Positions 1 to 12,420 of a stretch of DNA of 64,000 nucleotides are shown here, in pieces. The DNA comes from Hofstenia miamia. Its lineage: Eukaryota > Xenacoelomorpha > Acoela. The notes under the pieces were generated by a model, which saw only the letters and a program-made list of their open reading frames with translations, searched no databases and was not told where the DNA came from. The DNA lies in contig SCFE01000029.1 of NCBI GenBank assembly GCA_004352715.1, positions 1,245,577 to 1,309,576 on the forward strand, given 5' to 3'. Both the position numbers and the translations under genes were made by a program. Position 1 is the first letter of the stretch. Each line of letters begins with the position of its first letter.

Positions 1-278
1 TTATAATCCCCTCAAAATTTATTAACATTGTAGTTAATATTATCATGAATACAATCATATGCATACTATAATGACTTTACGACAATTGAGTATTTTGTAT
101 TCCAAATTATATTTGAAAATTTCGGGTTATACACACATATACTTGTGAAATGGCAGCCCTTGAGATATATAAAACATAAATTATGGAGTTTTATGAGTTC
201 AATATTTAGTGTTTCTATCCTTGATAGTAATTACAAACAAAAGCTTACTACAGCTTCAAGTATATGATATATGAAACC

Positions 279-578
279 TTAAAATATACATTTAAGAAAT
301 GGAAAATACATTGCTTTAGTGTCAAAAAGTAAGTTTGTAATTTTCATAGACAAATTTTGTGGTACAAAAGCACCATCCAGTCGCCTAAGTCCCTTAACGC
401 TAATCATTCCCCAAAACATAAACTTAGTGAGGTCTTTCACAGATGGGCGCATGAATGTATGTGTTCCAACATGATTCCTTGCGAAACCTTTTTCCAACGT
501 CTTTGCATTAAAACATGCTTTTATTGGTGAAACAAACAGCAAGTCCATGGCAGGAGGTTGCTTTGGTTTCCGAGGCAC
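279..578 (-). pseudogene. Tc1/mariner-like transposase relic
   Basis: About 99 codons on the minus strand, intronless and without a complete domain. The middle contains RPSVKDLTKFMFWGMISVKG followed by a short L-rich stretch, which resembles the segment of Tc1-type DDE transposases that lies between the first and second catalytic acidic residues (typically a PTVKH...VMVWG.IS..G pattern). Upstream and downstream parts of a roughly 340-residue transposase are missing and no terminal inverted repeats were found around it, so this is a fossil. The family call rests on one conserved segment only; a chance ORF with a similar motif is the alternative. Confidence 0.42.
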
Positions 579-784
579 TTACAGCCTGTTTATTGATAAT
601 TTTTTTGAAACTAATTCTAGCATAAGCAAATAATTGAAGATTTAATTTCGGGCAAAGGTGTGCAATGCAAATTTAATATCTACAGAATATATTTATGTAT
701 ATATGTGTACGTATGTTTACATTATTACAAAATGTGATTTTAGTATGAAATGTATTTTATTTGATAATTTTAGGTTGTCTCACA

Positions 785-1612
785 ATGCATGAGACTGAAA
801 CAGATGCCTTAGACATGACTTCTCCAGAAAAGAAAATTAAATCTGTCGATTTATGTACTGCGGATAGTGATGCGAATTCTATAAAAATCGATGGTGTTGC
901 AAATAATCGAATTGAAGAAACTGCAGCATTCGAGATCTCAACTATCAATTTTAAAGTAGTTTATAATAAGCAGACATTTCCAGTTACATTCTTACCTACA
1001 AAGCTTATATCTGATTTAAAAGCATATCTTCACGAAGTAACGGGTGTGCCTGATACAATGCAAAAATTAATGTTTAAAGGACTGTTAAAAGATAGCAATA
1101 CATTAACCGCCTCCAAAATTACTGATGGCACAAAAATTATGTTAATTGGATCTAAGCTGAATGATGTTGTTGAGGTTAACACAGTTCCTTCTAAAAAAGA
1201 AATTGAGGCTACGACGTCAGTTCCAAAAGAAAAACTTTCAACACAAACAGCACATAAAAAAGCAATTGATCGGGGTAAGCCTGAAAATGCAATGCCCGCT
1301 TTTAGAAATGGTAAAGATCCTCTGCCGCTACAACCTTTAAGTGGAATGACTACCAAAGATGGTGGACCTGTACGGCTAACATTTAAATTAGAAAGTGACG
1401 AAGTTTGGATTGGAACTAAAGATCGTACTCAAAAGTTTCCAATGGGTTCTATCAAAGTTGTACGAAGCGAAGCAATCGTTGGACATGAAGAGTACCATAT
1501 ATTGGGCCTTCAACTAGGTCCTACTGAAAAATCTACTTACTGGATTTATTGGGTGCCAGCACAGTACATTGATGCTATAAAAGACACAATTTTAGGAAGG
1601 CCTTTCTTTTAA
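785..1612 (+). CDS. UBFD1: Ubiquitin domain-containing protein UBFD1
   Basis: A 275-codon single coding exon. A ubiquitin-like fold occupies roughly residues 50-125 (starting near INFKVVYNKQTFPVTF and ending IMLIGSKLND). A conserved C-terminal domain covers about 180-272, with PLSGM, RLTFKLE, WIGTKDRTQKFPMGSIK and LGPTE...YWIYWVPAQYIDAIKDTILG. Order and spacing match UBFD1 (UBPH) of other animals, a polyubiquitin-binding protein; human UBFD1 is somewhat longer at the N-terminus. ATG785 was chosen because a good splice acceptor (ttttag, ending at 773) lies just upstream. The frame is open upstream of it without another ATG, so at least one 5' untranslated exon is likely further left. A polyadenylation signal AATAAA lies at 2271-2276. 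No frame damage is seen. Confidence 0.95.
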   Translation: MHETETDALDMTSPEKKIKSVDLCTADSDANSIKIDGVANNRIEETAAFEISTINFKVVYNKQTFPVTFLPTKLISDLKAYLHEVTGVPDTMQKLMFKGLLKDSNTLTASKITDGTKIMLIGSKLNDVVEVNTVPSKKEIEATTSVPKEKLSTQTAHKKAIDRGKPENAMPAFRNGKDPLPLQPLSGMTTKDGGPVRLTFKLESDEVWIGTKDRTQKFPMGSIKVVRSEAIVGHEEYHILGLQLGPTEKSTYWIYWVPAQYIDAIKDTILGRPFF

Positions 1613-2331
1613 ACAATTATCAGTTAATGCAATTTCAATTGGTATTGATATTTAGCGAATTTTGCTAAGCTTTCATAATTGTATGTCAATTATTAAGCTA
1701 ACAGGCGTTGTTATCATTGTTTCTTTGTCTGAAAATGTTCTTGTCTTCATCACACTAAATCTGTAATTGTATTGAAATTCTGTTGTGTTTAATGTTCTGT
1801 AAATTTTTGCAATTTTAAATGTAGATTGCTGTATTTAATTAGTATTTCCATGCAATCGTTTAGTAACTGTAGTATTTCAACCATTTATTATAAAATGTTT
1901 ACTAAAAACCTATTTCTGTTGCGTCTTCAATTGAAATTTGTAATTATATCGAACATTTTTGCACGATTTTTCAAGTAATTCTATTTAAAATAGTTTTTCC
2001 AGGTAGTAAAAATTTGCAATTGAATTTTTGATATATGTCCTTGCAGATGGAAATTACATTCTTATATTTTATCAAGCTTTCGCATGTAAATATTATTTTT
2101 GCATAATTAACAATTGAATTACCTTCCTGTAATGAGTAAATTTATAGTCTGATTTCTTTAAGCAGATTTGTGCTAGATTTTTTATTGATTTAGCACTCCG
2201 TTTTTTGTGGCGATTGGTTTTAAGTACATATGCTCTATAATATAATTATTCTTTTATCACACAGAACTATAATAAAGTGAATTGATTTTTTGGATAACAT
2301 TAGTTTTTGATAATATTTCATCGTGTGCGTG

Positions 2332-2383
<52 letters not shown>

Positions 2384-3511
2384 TGCTAAATGTTTTTTAA
2401 AGCCTCATCATGACCGCATTTCCAAACAGAAATCTTTGAAATTTTGCAGGGTAGTTTCTCTTTAATTTATCTATCCCATGTTAAATATATTTAAGTTCGA
2501 GTGAATACTGCGGGAGCAGTGGCGAAAAATAGGATCTTTGGCGAAAAAGTGCGATTCCCACTAAATGCCTTAGAAATTTTGGACCGCTTCCCGCCAAATG
2601 TAAGGGTTTTGCATTTTCCACAGCAAAAGAGGGATATACATATATATATATATAAATATATAAATATATATTGTTTTTTGTTCGTGTATTTCAACTCGTT
2701 CCCATAAATGAACCTAGAAAATCGATTTCCAACAAGAATGCGTGAATTCTGACCACTAAGTTCATAGGTTGTATGTGCACAAGCAAATGAAAATTTAATT
2801 ATGTCTTGTAGAATGTGTAGGTCTATGCTGACTTTTCGTGTGAGCGATCGTTGCCTACTGACGTCTTCGTAGTATAAGAATCCCACTGAAATCTCTCCAT
2901 TAGATTCGCAACTATTTTCGCTTTATGTATTGACTTTTAAATTCCTAAAAACCAACGTATATTCATTCTCATGCTCACGTAGTGTTGCGTAGTGATCTAA
3001 CACGTAATGTGTATTCTCTGCATGATTGTTTCAGAGATATGCAGATTAACCTTATTAAGAATTAGCTTCATGTAAATTGCGCTATTAATTTATTTAAATA
3101 TGTAAATTTCATCACTGTGTGAGTCTAATTTCGAATACTGTTAAAGTTGATGAGAATATTTGAATGACATCTTACAACTTGCACAAGTAAGTTTCAATCA
3201 TTCATAATGTTTTGCATTTTTGTCTTTAAGGGGGGGGGGCGAATGCCAATTATTTTTGTAATTATTAAAACACAGAATGTAATAAAACTTAGCTTTGAAA
3301 TTCAGACCATTTATTGCATACATCGTATATACTCAAGGAACTGATAGCAACAACATCTTTAAAGTTCCAATAATTCCCGTGTTTATCACCTAGGTGCACA
3401 TCAATTGGAAGATATTGTATGTATAGTATAACCTTTTTAAATCATCATTATATTTCAAGTTGTATTTGTTTACGTAGATATTCTCCATATTTGCTTTCGA
3501 GTGTTCACGTA
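1613..3511. other. UBFD1 3' flank and upstream region of the ligase gene
   Basis: No supported gene. It holds the AT-rich 3' untranslated region of UBFD1 with AATAAA at 2271, a TA microsatellite at 2331-2381, a somewhat less AT-rich stretch around 2500-2620, and a run of G at about 3231-3240. An in-frame ATG at 3419 could add 31 residues to the downstream ligase. Confidence 0.6.
2331..2381. repeat. (TA)n microsatellite
   Basis: About 50 bases of almost uninterrupted TA dinucleotides. Similar arrays lie at about 9058-9077 (running into an N-gap), 16279-16298, 21805-21823, 49161-49180 (emerging from an N-gap), 50694-50793 (about 100 bases), 51286-51314 and 56574-56621. Confidence 0.95.
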
Positions 3512-4534
3512 ATGGACGCTGTGAGATTCATTCCTTATGAACATATTGATAATGGATTAGAAAAAACTATTGAATTAGCGAAAAAGGAATATGCAGACGT
3601 CTGGCAAGATGAAAATTGGGTTGCCACGGAGAAGATTCATGGAACCAATTTTCAAATTATTACTGATGGACAAAGTATTCAGTGTGCATCAAGAAACCGA
3701 CTTCTAAAAAACACCGACTCTTTCCATGGTTTCACGTCGATTGTAGAAAAATACAGCAGGGCGGTTAAATCAATGTTTATTGATGTACAAACCTTAATGC
3801 CCGAGGCCGACGGTTTAATGAGGGTGTACGGTGAACTCTTTGGTGGGATATACGATGACAAGGGTAAAGGTGCCATTCAGAAAGAAATCAAGTACATTCC
3901 GTATAAAGATTTCTATCTTTTTGATATTTCATTAGACGACCAATTTATTGACATCGAAGATTTAATTAAATTAGCACAGAAATACGACTTCAAGTTTTAC
4001 TCTAAAATATTGGCAGAAGGAGAATTGAAAGATTTACTTAAACTCGATCCAAATTTTTATCCTAACATCCCGATTGAAGAAGGTCTCGGAACTTTGAGTG
4101 AAAATTTTGCTGAAGGATTCGTTTTAAGACCGCGAAAAAATTTTAGAAAGTCGCCTTTTAAATTGAAATACAAAAATCCCAAATTTGATGAAAGTCGAAA
4201 TCAGAAGACTGAAAAACCTGTGAAGGCGTCTGGTGGCGATGCCAATGTCTCTCCTCTGTTTCAGGAATACAAAAATCTTGTTGTTGGTGGTGCATCTGAT
4301 CACCGAGTGACTTCGCTGTTTAGTAAGTTTACTAAAGAGGAATTAAGTAACATGAAAATTGCGAAAATGGCCCAAATGGTCATCAAAGATGTTGTTGATG
4401 AGTATCGTATAGAAAAACAAGAATTTACTGATATTTATAATGAAATCCCAGAGAAATCACGCAGAGCATTAGAAGGGAAAGCAATTCCGGAAATTATTCC
4501 ATTTGTTAAATTTTACTTATCTGAAAATAACTAA
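3512..4534 (+). CDS. Rnl2-family RNA ligase (T4 RNA ligase 2-like)
   Basis: A 340-codon intronless gene. It carries the nucleotidyltransferase motifs of ATP-dependent RNA ligases in order. Motif I is EKIHGTNF with the predicted adenylated lysine K41. The RVYGELFGG motif starts at R104. Motif IV is EGFVLRP from E201. Motif V is KLKYK at 217-221. A C-terminal domain of about 100 residues follows, as in T4 Rnl2 (334 residues), whose motif I reads almost the same. Such enzymes seal 3'-OH/5'-phosphate RNA nicks through enzyme-AMP and RNA-adenylate intermediates. ATG3512 gives the family length. An in-frame ATG at 3419 would add 31 residues that could be a targeting peptide. AATAAA at 4547 follows the stop by 12 bases. 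All catalytic motifs are present and no frame is broken. The cellular role is unknown; Rnl2-type ligases are patchy in animals. Confidence 0.9.
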   Translation: MDAVRFIPYEHIDNGLEKTIELAKKEYADVWQDENWVATEKIHGTNFQIITDGQSIQCASRNRLLKNTDSFHGFTSIVEKYSRAVKSMFIDVQTLMPEADGLMRVYGELFGGIYDDKGKGAIQKEIKYIPYKDFYLFDISLDDQFIDIEDLIKLAQKYDFKFYSKILAEGELKDLLKLDPNFYPNIPIEEGLGTLSENFAEGFVLRPRKNFRKSPFKLKYKNPKFDESRNQKTEKPVKASGGDANVSPLFQEYKNLVVGGASDHRVTSLFSKFTKEELSNMKIAKMAQMVIKDVVDEYRIEKQEFTDIYNEIPEKSRRALEGKAIPEIIPFVKFYLSENN

Positions 4535-4861
4535 AAGTTTGTTTTTAATAAATTTGTATATTGTAGATTAATATAATTTATTTCAGCTCTAATATCTTTT
4601 TGTTAACTTACTATGTGTCTATGCGGTATATTTGTTAATTACGATGAACAAAGGGTGTTTTCATTCTTATGATTCTTTGGTNNNNNNNNNNNNNNNNNNN
4701 NNGAAAATAACTAAAAGTTTGTTTTTAATAAATTTGTATATTGTAGATTAATATAATTTATTTCAGCTCTAATATCTTTTTGTTAACTTACTATGTGTCT
4801 ATGCGGTATATTTGTTAATTACGATGAACAAAGGGTGTTTTCATTCTTATGAGTCTTTGGT
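4523..4861. repeat. Direct duplication flanking a 21-N gap (assembly artefact)
   Basis: Bases 4523-4681 (last codons and 3' flank of the ligase gene) are repeated at 4703-4861 with one difference seen (T at 4673, G at 4853). They are separated by 21 N at 4682-4702. This is what overlapping contig ends or two haplotypes joined without merging look like. The true locus probably has one copy. Confidence 0.85.
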
Positions 4862-6624
4862 ATAAAAACAAATTTTTTAATAGCATCGAAATATAAGATT
4901 AGTATAAACGCAAATAAATCACTTAGTTTATTTGGTTAAAGTCCGAAGATAATGGAATGACAGGAGCAAGTGAATTTCTTTTTTGTATTACTTACAACAG
5001 TTTTAAAGTCGCTAGTTCCATTAATGTATGAATTAAGCGACGACTTTGTCGTTTCCTGAGCTCAGTTTCAAAATTACTGGATTTGTTTGAAAGACAGTGC
5101 ATGCGTAGGATATGTTTACGAGTTTAAATCTGAAATTAATTTAAAAATTTCTAAATGGCACACTCGTTTTCTACCCTGGGAAAAGTTTTGGAGCAATTCA
5201 AAAGAATTTGAGAAAATAGAGGTTTGATGAATATCTAAGGTTCACAGTAGCCAATAGTAATGTTACAAACTTATAGAATAGAGATTTTCTAAGCGCAACA
5301 CCTGCATCAACTATCGCAATTACTCTATCTTTTACAATTATTCTAGATGTAATAAATTTGATGCACTTAGATAAACTCTATTAAAGCTACATTTAAATGT
5401 TTATTTAATAATTTTTTATTAATTTCTTACATAAATATATTTAACCGTATGCAAGAGCGTTAACCCACGTTCGCATATGGCCGAAACTGCATATAATGTA
5501 AAGCACCCTCTGGTCTCCGGATTATAGAATAATTCTGTAGTCAGGGCCTAACATTAACAATGTATATAGCTAAGCATTGTTTACCATTTGCTTATATAGT
5601 TTTTATAATTATGTTAACTGATGTTGCCTCACCGCTTAATGCATGCAAGTTCCTTTGGAATCATCGGTATACTCCTAAAATAATTTATAATGTCGTGTTA
5701 AATTTGAGAGACCAACAAGCATTTGTTTAAGAAAATTTTATATAAAATTGCTTTTCAAGGTTAATAAATTTGCAAATTTAATTTATCAGCAAGTGAAATG
5801 CAACACTTCATATAAATAATATAAATTTAACAAGGTAGGCTAAGCCCCTCTCGAGTACATCCTTGTGTTGAAACAGCGACCTCGATATCTAAGTCTGCCG
5901 TGTACATTTTGTCTAATTTAATTTGGAAATCTCTCTTATTACGTAGAGATCATATGTTCATTCGAATTCGACTTTGAATTGCAGTTTTTGGGCAAATTTC
6001 CTTGCAGTATCAATCAGTGTTCATTTTAACTACTTGCAAATGCAGCTACAATACTTTTGCAATGACTCAATCAGTCTCTAGACTACAGCTTATACAGTTT
6101 GGTTGAAGTAGGAATCATTTTGACTACTTCAAAACAAGCACGTACTTCAACATGAATGTCTATATTGCATAACACTGATAGTTCTATATATATTATTTTA
6201 TATTTTATGCGCAACTGGATACACCGTAAACACCGTTATACCTAGATCAGATTTTACATGTCTGGCCAAGAAAAATAAATTGGACATCAAAGATTTGCAA
6301 AACCTTTATATTATATTTATTGAATATAATTTTTCTTTAAGAGACTTTTTTGACATTACAGATGCTGAGGAAAACCCTAAAACCTCCCAAATTGCAAAGA
6401 GCCCAAAAATAATTTTAATTATATAAAAATTAAAAAATATAATGTAATCTATTTAGAAGAATGTTTCAATTTTGAAATTCAATAGAATTCATATGCAACT
6501 GACGAACTTTGTTGTTGTTATTTATACTTCTTGAAAAAAGAGCGAATGACGTAATGCTCAAGATACTCTGTTGGTGTGAATAAAATGAGAAGGAAATACC
6601 TTATGTGCTTGTGCAAAACTGCTT
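4862..6624. other. AT-rich intergenic stretch
   Basis: I see no supported coding exon, RNA gene or mobile-element terminus here. A slightly GC-richer patch near 5450-5560 and another near 5830-5900 could be old repeats, but neither shows ends or a tail. Confidence 0.5.
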
Positions 6625-7303
6625 TATGCCAACTTTTTTGTAGTTTGAGCAGAATTCCATATGCTTTGAGTAGTGAAGAACTCGCTTATTACTTATTTCA
6701 GAATAACTATATGTAATTGGAATAAATTTCAATCACTGATTTGAATTTCTGTAATAAAAAAATTATACTAACTTTAAGCAATTGGAGTGGACGACGTCAT
6801 CTCATACCCAAGTAGCTTTTTATGTAGTTTGTGTTATTTTATAAGTCTTCTATTAGTGTTGAAATGCTACCACCACATGTCTTATTTTTGGTTATCTCAG
6901 ACTACGTAAATGAAATGGCAAGAACAGCTATAAATTATAAAGGACATACACTTTGCTGCATGTCTGTTAACGAGTCTTTTACAAACTGTTAAAACTATTA
7001 TATAGAANTATGCCAACTTTTTTGTAGTTTGAGCAGAATTCCATATGCTTTGAGTAGTGAAGAACTCGCTTATTACTTATTTCAGAATAACTTTAAGCAA
7101 TTGGAGTGGACGACGTCATCTCATACCCAAGTAGCTTTTTATGTAGTTTGTGTTATTTTATAAGTCTTCTATTAGTGTTATTTTTGGTTATCTCAGACTA
7201 CGTAAATGAAATGGCAAGAACAGCTATAAATTATAAAGGACATACACTTTGCTGCATGTCTGTTAACGAGTCTTTTACAAACTGTTAAAACTATTATATA
7301 GAA
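6625..7303. repeat. Duplicated segment around a single N, two indel alleles
   Basis: The segment 6625-7007 recurs at 7009-7303 after a single N at 7008. The copies match closely except that the first carries two extra blocks: one after the 'cagaataact' stretch, and one inside the 'attagtgtt' stretch. Two alleles placed head to tail explain this better than a biological tandem duplication. Confidence 0.75.
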
Positions 7304-8016
7304 AGTATAGTTTATGCAATATTTGTTTACAAAAGCTGCTATCCCTTCACGTTTTAAAATGATGGAGTTCCTCAAAATTTCTCACACATGATTAGGTTGG
7401 TTAACACTAAAAATTCGACTATAGGTCAAAATGACCTATAAGCCTTTTTTGTTTGCTTCATTATTTATTTAACAAAAACACTAGCAGGTACTTCCAATTA
7501 TGTTGATGATCACATTGAATTTGCTGTTAGTGCAAATTTTGTTTCTATTCAATAATTTTCGCATTTAAAAGATCAGATGTAAATATATTCTCAAGGAGTG
7601 CTCGCTGTTTTAGTGTTTGTTTTGAATAATTTATAGAAAATTATTACGTATTAGATATCATTGCAGAAAAGGTTTCCCAATTAGTATTTCTACTGCTTTG
7701 CTACGCTTTCTGATTAATGTAATATTCAGGTTTTTGTCTTAAAATATTGTCAGTAGGCCACCTGCATTTGTCTTATTGCTTAACTGACAACTTTGCTTCC
7801 ACATACATTTTTTAAATTGTTTTTTTATTTTTTGCATTTTCCTCATAGTTGGTGTCAAGTAATGACTCAATTTCCCAATGTTGATGTGAAATATTCATGT
7901 TTGTAGAGATAGCTGAAATCAATAAAACTGAACAATCAATACGTTTTTACGGTGTGTGTTTTAAAAAGCCTATACTCATCTATTTTTGTTCGACGCATTA
8001 TTTACACCATCTAGAA
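7304..8016. other. Intergenic stretch with one palindrome
   Basis: No gene seen. It contains a perfect AGGTCA-AAA-TGACCT inverted repeat at 7423-7437, listed separately. Confidence 0.5.
7423..7437. promoter_or_regulatory. Perfect AGGTCA inverted repeat, spacer 3 (steroid-receptor-type half-sites)
   Basis: AGGTCA AAA TGACCT, embedded in slightly longer TATAGGTCA/TGACCTATA arms. It equals the consensus binding palindrome of estrogen-receptor-type nuclear receptors. No gene start is visible nearby, so a chance palindrome or the end of a decayed element is just as likely. Confidence 0.2.
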
Positions 8017-8449
8017 CAGGGTTTTAAATGGGTTGGCTCAAATTTATTACATTTTTTTGTATTAGGTCAACCAATAAAAGCTATACAAACATGTAAATGG
8101 ATTGGGTCAATGTTTTAGAAGAAATATGGGTCATGATCGGATCATTGAAAACCATTATGCATGCATGTTTGCAGGATTGTTAGACATTGTTTGTGGTTAA
8201 TTTTTAGATTTCCTTTTTTGGTACTGTTTATTTATTCTATAATTTTATTCCTTTTCTATATGTTTCTTTTCAAACATTTGCCATGAAGCATTGAAATTGT
8301 AGTTGAGTAATATTTGGGGCATATTTTGACACATCATTGGGTTGGGCAACGTGCATTAAAAATTTAAAAGAATTTGGGTTGGGTTGGGTCAAAACTAATT
8401 AGTTTACTTTTGCGTTGGGTGAAATTAACTTGACCTGTTTACAGCTCTG
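8017..8449. mobile_element. hAT-like MITE (433 bp)
   Basis: The left end begins CAGGGTTTTAAATGGGT. The right end, read on the other strand, begins CAGAGCTGTAAACAGGT, an imperfect terminal inverted repeat of the CAGRG type used by hAT elements. The flanking octamers ATCTAGAA and ATCCACAA match at six of eight positions, as a decayed 8-bp target duplication would. The interior is rich in GGGTTGGGTC-like repeats (8030, 8098, 8339, 8385) and has no transposase, so it is non-autonomous. Confidence 0.55.
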
Positions 8450-11400
8450 ATCCACAATTGACAATACAATTTTGATGTGAAATGCATAATTTTCCAGAAC
8501 AATGAGTCATTAATATAATTTTTATTTATGAGTTTACTTTGTAGTTGTTTGACACCAATGAATTCCTCTTTTGAATGATTTTCTGTAATGGAAGTCGGAT
8601 TGAAATAATTTTTGGAAATTTATTGTGTTATTATAGGTTCGCAAAAGAAGGGATTAACAGGCACTGTTGGAGTTAATTGACAGCAGTCATTTTGTATTCT
8701 CTGAGGCGAAATCTCAATCAATTAAATGACAAATAAATTCAGCTAAAACTTTTATCTGCTATATTTCATGGCCTTCACATTTGTTATAAGCGTACATTTA
8801 TCATAATTTATTAGAAATGCATTAACTTCTGTCCAATCATTTTCCTTAATACCTTCTCTCAGAGGCGGTTAAGGGGTATAGATGGCGGACTTCATGTTTT
8901 AAGGGCCTCTATTGAAATATTGACAAAATTGAACCATTGATTATAAAAAATGAGTTATTATATTTAATCAACTTTTTCTAAGTTTTCAAAAAGAAAGGGT
9001 CCTAGTCAGTTCAGCAAAGTCTAGTTAGTTGAAACTGCATGTATTTCAAAATTCTAACATATATATATATATATATANNNNNNNNNNNNNNNNNNNNNAA
9101 ACAAATAATATAGATAATTTGATAGATATTTTAGTAGGGTCTTGTGCATGGCATTGAAAGTTCTCTCTAGGAAATTGCTTACATTTAAGATATGTTGTTT
9201 CATTATGTATTGTATTGTATGTGTAAGGATATTGCCTTAAACGCATGTTTTATTTTAAATCGTGGACCTGGAGCGATCATGTTACAAGTCAATTATTTTC
9301 AGAGTTCATTTTTTAAGATTTTGACATTATTGCACTGAGATTAATCATTGAAGAAAGAACTTTTAGCGTTAAGCTATTTACATTAGTGGGAATTTCACTA
9401 AAATCTTTAATCTGTATTAAATTTGTGATTTTACAACAGAAAATTTAATAAAATGAGGTTGAAATCCGGCATTCTCACCCCAGGGGCGACTTTCGGGATT
9501 TAAGTGGTTGAATTGTGACCTTGGCGGAAATGTCTAAGGGAGATACCCTGGTTCAAATACTTTAGATACATAGTAACCACCCATAGTGAACATTGAAATT
9601 TTGGAAATGAGAAGATTAATGGGAGTTTGACAAATGCTAAAAGGAGTCAAGCAATCCTGAAAGAATTTCTTGGCTACATTTAGTTTTTAAGAATACGATT
9701 TTGACAATTTGAGCAAATTTATGCTTATCCCAAGAAATTGAGTAAAATTTAATTTATGTGTACAACTACTAATTAGGTATTATTTATTAAAAGAATACTA
9801 GATTTGTTGGGATAGTTATTATGTCTTCATAATATATTAATTATATTACATTGACCTTTATTTTTCAAAACTTTCATAGAACTTTTTCAATTGTTTAGTA
9901 TTAACCTTATGTTCTTGCAGTTTTTCAGGTATGAAGTAGAGCGTAATGTGCATGTCTAGTTTACACCTACTGAATAAACACAATATACAGAAGTTTACAT
10001 ATGCATACCAAGACAATGATAACACGTTAATGTGCTTGTTTAACTTTTTATCAATAATTCGTAATGTAACAGTACGCTAAAATTTTGCTAACTTTTGTAA
10101 ATATAAAGTTCATTAAAAAATTCATTTTTGGCAAATACATGTTCTTGAATATTTTAAATGGCTAAATTTTGCATGGGGACTGAATTTATGTCCTATTACT
10201 TTTTCCATAGCAAAACACCCCTGTTTTGTGGAGAGAAAATAGAGATGAGGAAATTTATTTACAATTGATGATTTCTTAAGTTTTTTAGGATCCCTAATAG
10301 AAAGCATAGAATACGAATAAAGATTTTAGAATGCATAAGTATACTAACAACGTTCACATTTTTGTAATTGACTTTTACTGCTACAAAACAGAGCTTTAAT
10401 TGAAAGAAAGACGTTTTTTATGAGCCCTTAAACAGTATTCTTAAAATGAAAAATATCAAAATTATATGTTTTCACTAACCAATATTAAATGTCGTCTTAG
10501 ACAGGAATGGGTAGCGAGAAGCAAAAAAATTACTCTATGAAGTCATAGGTAAAGTTCTGCTCATAGAGCCAACCCAATAACGATCAGTGCTGATGAAATC
10601 CATGAGAAAATAACTGCAAAATTCATCCATTTGCAATAAATTCTGTTGCATGTAGCTACTGTGAAACACATTAAGAATTTGATTTACCCTTTGCAACTAT
10701 TTCCAAACATGCACATTAGAGTGTTAACTTTAAAAAACTATTTTTATAAAGAGTTTTGAATGACTTTTTATCTATAAAAAGGAATGCAAATTTCATTTTC
10801 TTGCATTAAGAAAAAGCATCCTAATTCAACCAAGCAACTGAGCAATTTTTTTTATATCTGTAGTGTTTTATTTAAAAAAATTGAGAATACGTGAATATCT
10901 CTTCTTTGATTTGCACCATTGCATGAGAGAATATTGGCTCAAAGTTGTTTGCTTATTGAAATTTCTTTATAGGCTTGATTGGAAACAGACAAGGTGATTA
11001 ATGATTGTAAGACCACAGGAGGCAATTTATTATTGGTTGAAAATGAATTTTTTATATTTTGCAATATTTAGCGAATTTATATTAAATTAATACATATAGC
11101 AAACTAAAGAGTTTACTGAAAATTTTCTGCAGGTGTATGTAATTATTTCGAGTAATTAAATTATTCTTGACAATATCAACTACTGTACATCAAAGAAGAA
11201 TGTATGTTATTCAAAAAAATTTCATTCTACCATTGTCTGCGAAATCATTTTATAGTTTCTGATAATTCTAGTGAATCATCACTACATAAAATTTGGCAAC
11301 GAAAACAAGAAATTATGTTGGTAAAAATTACAGTCTTTCTTAAAGTGGTGAAGTATGTCACAACAATTTTGTGAAAAGCTGATTTAAGCATAAATCTATT

Positions 11401-12420
11401 TTGAAGTGGGCAAGTTTTCTTCAACTCCAAGTGAATGAGCTGAACTACTATATTTTGTTATAAAAAACATCAATCTCATATTTTCATTGGATATCAAAAT
11501 CATCTACTTCACATAAACTATCTATGAGTGATTATGATGATGATGATTCTAAGAGCACTATGGATCATTGATCACCACATATAGAAGCTATCTGATATCA
11601 TATTTATTTAAATTTTTCACAGTGTCTTACATGTGGATTTGAATAATTTCAAATGAATTTAAATATACTAAAGATAGTATTTTAAGCCAAGCAAAGTATA
11701 ATTGTTAGCAAACTTGTAATTCTAAGAAATAATATTGTTCTAAAATATTAAATCACATTGAATATACTTTCATTAATTGCAAAGTTTTAATTATTTTAGC
11801 TTAATAACCAAACTTTTGCAAATTAGACAGTTGAAACAAAAAGATCCTGAAGGCAATGAATGATCTTTATACAAATATCTATTAACAATATTCCATTTTT
11901 GTCAAAGGCATTAATTGTATTTCAAGTTACCTTATTGTAAAAAATATAGAAAATCCAATACAATGTTTATTCCATCCAAAATGTGTTTTACTTTATTCAG
12001 AAATATGCATTTTATATTGTTTGAGATTTGGATTAAGCATGTGGGTGGGGGAACTTTTTCGGAAATTTCAAAATTGACCATAATATCTTATTACATGAAT
12101 ATTGGTTTGAAAAATAGTGAATAGCTATTCAAATTTTCTCTAAGAAATTTGGACAGGATGTTCTCTAGTACTCGTATTGTAAAAGTTCACTCTCTTTTAT
12201 GTTTAAGTTTTCTTTAAAGGGTAATAGGGCTTCCTTTTCAAAATCCATTTTGTTTACTGTTTTTTCACCAACTAAATTCTCTAGCCCTTATACACAACTT
12301 AATACTAAGTGGTGGTAGACTATTTGGCAACTAATTAAGAAATATTTTTGTAACAATTTGCCGTTTTGCTGTTCTGTGGACTAGGAATAGCTATTAAAAT
12401 GGTGTTCAGTTTTTAGATAG
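8450..12420. other. Long AT-rich intergenic stretch with a 21-N gap
   Basis: I find no convincing exon or complete repeat. A TA run at 9058-9077 runs into 21 N (9078-9098). A single CAGAGGCGG-type hAT-like terminus appears at about 8860 without a partner. The short ORFs here have no recognisable domain. Confidence 0.5.

Noticed and set aside
8858-8885. CAGAGGCGG hAT-like terminus
   Set aside because: No matching opposite end or target duplication was found in the vicinity.
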